NCBI GenBank assembly: GCA_964036665.1
Contig: OZ038528.1
Coordinates: forward strand, 11,724,501 to 11,788,500
Direction of reading: 5' to 3'
Length of the DNA stretch: 64,000 nucleotides
Origin: Gordius sp. MW1
Taxonomy: Eukaryota; Nematomorpha; Gordioida; Gordea; Gordiidae
Part shown: in pieces, positions 63,801 to 64,000 of the stretch
Layout of the letters: each line of letters starts with the position of its first letter
How positions within the stretch are numbered: the first letter of the stretch is position 1
Notes under the pieces: generated by a model
Databases searched by the model: none
Told to the model about the DNA's origin: nothing
Seen by the model: only the letters and a program-made list of their open reading frames with translations
Made by a program: the position numbers and the translations under genes

Positions 63801-64000
63801 TCAGAATCAGAAAACTATTACTTTGAAATCATGATCGCATAGTGCATTTTTGAAAAATTAAGCACTCACGTTGCGATACAACAAACTAATCGCAACAATA
63901 AAACGTTGTCTTTTGTCAAAATGATACTTCTCGCAGCTTAAAACCTCTTTTCGGAAGTCAATCGAGGATAATCGGATTCTCAAATTGGCTTACTTTTATA
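57800..64000 (+). repeat. Mixed long monomers with short-range duplications
   Basis: About 18 long units and no short ones. Partial repeats: 58880-59530 with 60940-61590 (shift 2060; ACCTCTAAATTTTT at 59239 and 61299, TTTGTCAGAATC at 59331 and 61391), GATCGAATAG at 58335 and 60745 (shift 2410), CATAAAATCGAAA at 59901 and 62993 (shift 3092), and a single-unit doubling of 343 bp with GATACTTCTCG (62551; 62894; again near 63924). Private changes include AAAACCTTGTC (about 58405), ACGTTGCCTTTTG (about 59440), a 7-bp loss in GGATAATTCAAATTGG (about 60881), CACGTTTCGATAC (about 62153) and GTTTTGAGACG (about 63416). The array runs off the right edge of the window. Confidence 0.75.

Larger units (their letters stand above)
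1..64000 (+). repeat. Satellite DNA array, ~344 bp monomer, ~188 copies
   Basis: The same AT-rich unit repeats head to tail from the first base to the last. The landmark GTTGCGATAC recurs at 172, 516, 861, 1206, 1550 and 1895, giving spacings of 344, 345, 345, 344 and 345, and it continues to 63870. About 188 units fit the window. Neighbouring units differ by a few substitutions, A-run length changes and small deletions. All copies I read have the same orientation. The window starts and ends inside the array, so neither edge of the satellite is seen. Long satellites of this kind are known from centromeric and other constitutive heterochromatin of eukaryotes; the chromosomal position here is inferred, not shown. 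I do not recognise the family. No stretch longer than one monomer lacks the repeat, so there is no gene-free unique DNA to describe separately. Confidence 0.97.

Noticed and set aside
1-64000. A CRISPR array, because of regular direct repeats.
   Set aside because: Units are about 344 bp with no short repeat plus unique spacer pattern, the whole unit is conserved, and no cas-like gene is present.
1-64000. A bacterial or phage origin for the window.
   Set aside because: 64 kb with no coding gene, and a single tandem repeat of about 344 bp, is not a prokaryotic pattern; a eukaryotic satellite explains everything seen.

Overview
The whole 64 kb window is one uninterrupted tandem satellite DNA array. 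It holds roughly 188 head-to-tail copies, all in the same orientation, of an AT-rich monomer of about 344-345 bp (hand-counted GC about 30%). I found no unique sequence, no believable protein gene, no RNA gene, no transposable element and no inverted segment. The only open frames (60-81 codons) lie inside repeat units, start at TTG and recur because the repeat recurs. This is what nuclear heterochromatin of a eukaryote (centromeric, pericentromeric or subtelomeric) looks like. I do not recognise the family and cannot name the host. Hand-counted CpG in the monomer is above expectation (13 seen, about 7.5 expected), which argues weakly against long-term germline CpG methylation and would fit, for example, many insects.

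Two monomer length classes alternate. The long class is about 344 bp. The short class (37 copies, usually 322-323 bp) lacks 22 bp next to an 8-bp inverted repeat. The lost segment lies between two AAC triplets, and its loss creates a perfect 10-bp palindrome. Short copies are concentrated at 16-34 kb and absent after 53.6 kb.

Above the monomer level the array is a mosaic of multi-monomer duplications whose shifts are always whole numbers of monomers. Left part (0-16 kb): a 667-bp dimer shift, a 1346-bp four-monomer tandem duplication (6.5-9.2 kb), a 2718-bp eight-monomer duplication (9.4-14.8 kb) with a nested 1034-bp trimer, and a ~2.2 kb block shared between 4.4-6.6 and 13.5-15.7 kb. Middle (16-33 kb): a 1678-bp pentamer pair, a 4337-bp 13-monomer unit present twice (19.1-27.8 kb) and itself built from an 8-mer plus a related 5-mer, runs of single-monomer amplification (27.8-29.8 kb), and a 1653-bp pentamer pair (29.5-32.8 kb). 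Right-middle (33-45 kb): mixed monomers and interleaved blocks at shifts of 2730, 1034 and about 7111/6768 bp. Right (45.4-57.8 kb): a 6170-bp 18-monomer block present twice, with no difference found at any position compared. The tail (57.8-64 kb) mixes monomers with shifts of 2060, 2410, 3092 and 343 bp.

There are no genes that work together here. The interest lies in how the array evolves (unequal exchange or amplification at several scales), in three dyad elements repeated in nearly every monomer, and in sequence variants confined to parts of the array. All coordinates and shifts were worked out by eye from shared variant positions, and block edges are usually good only to some tens of bases.
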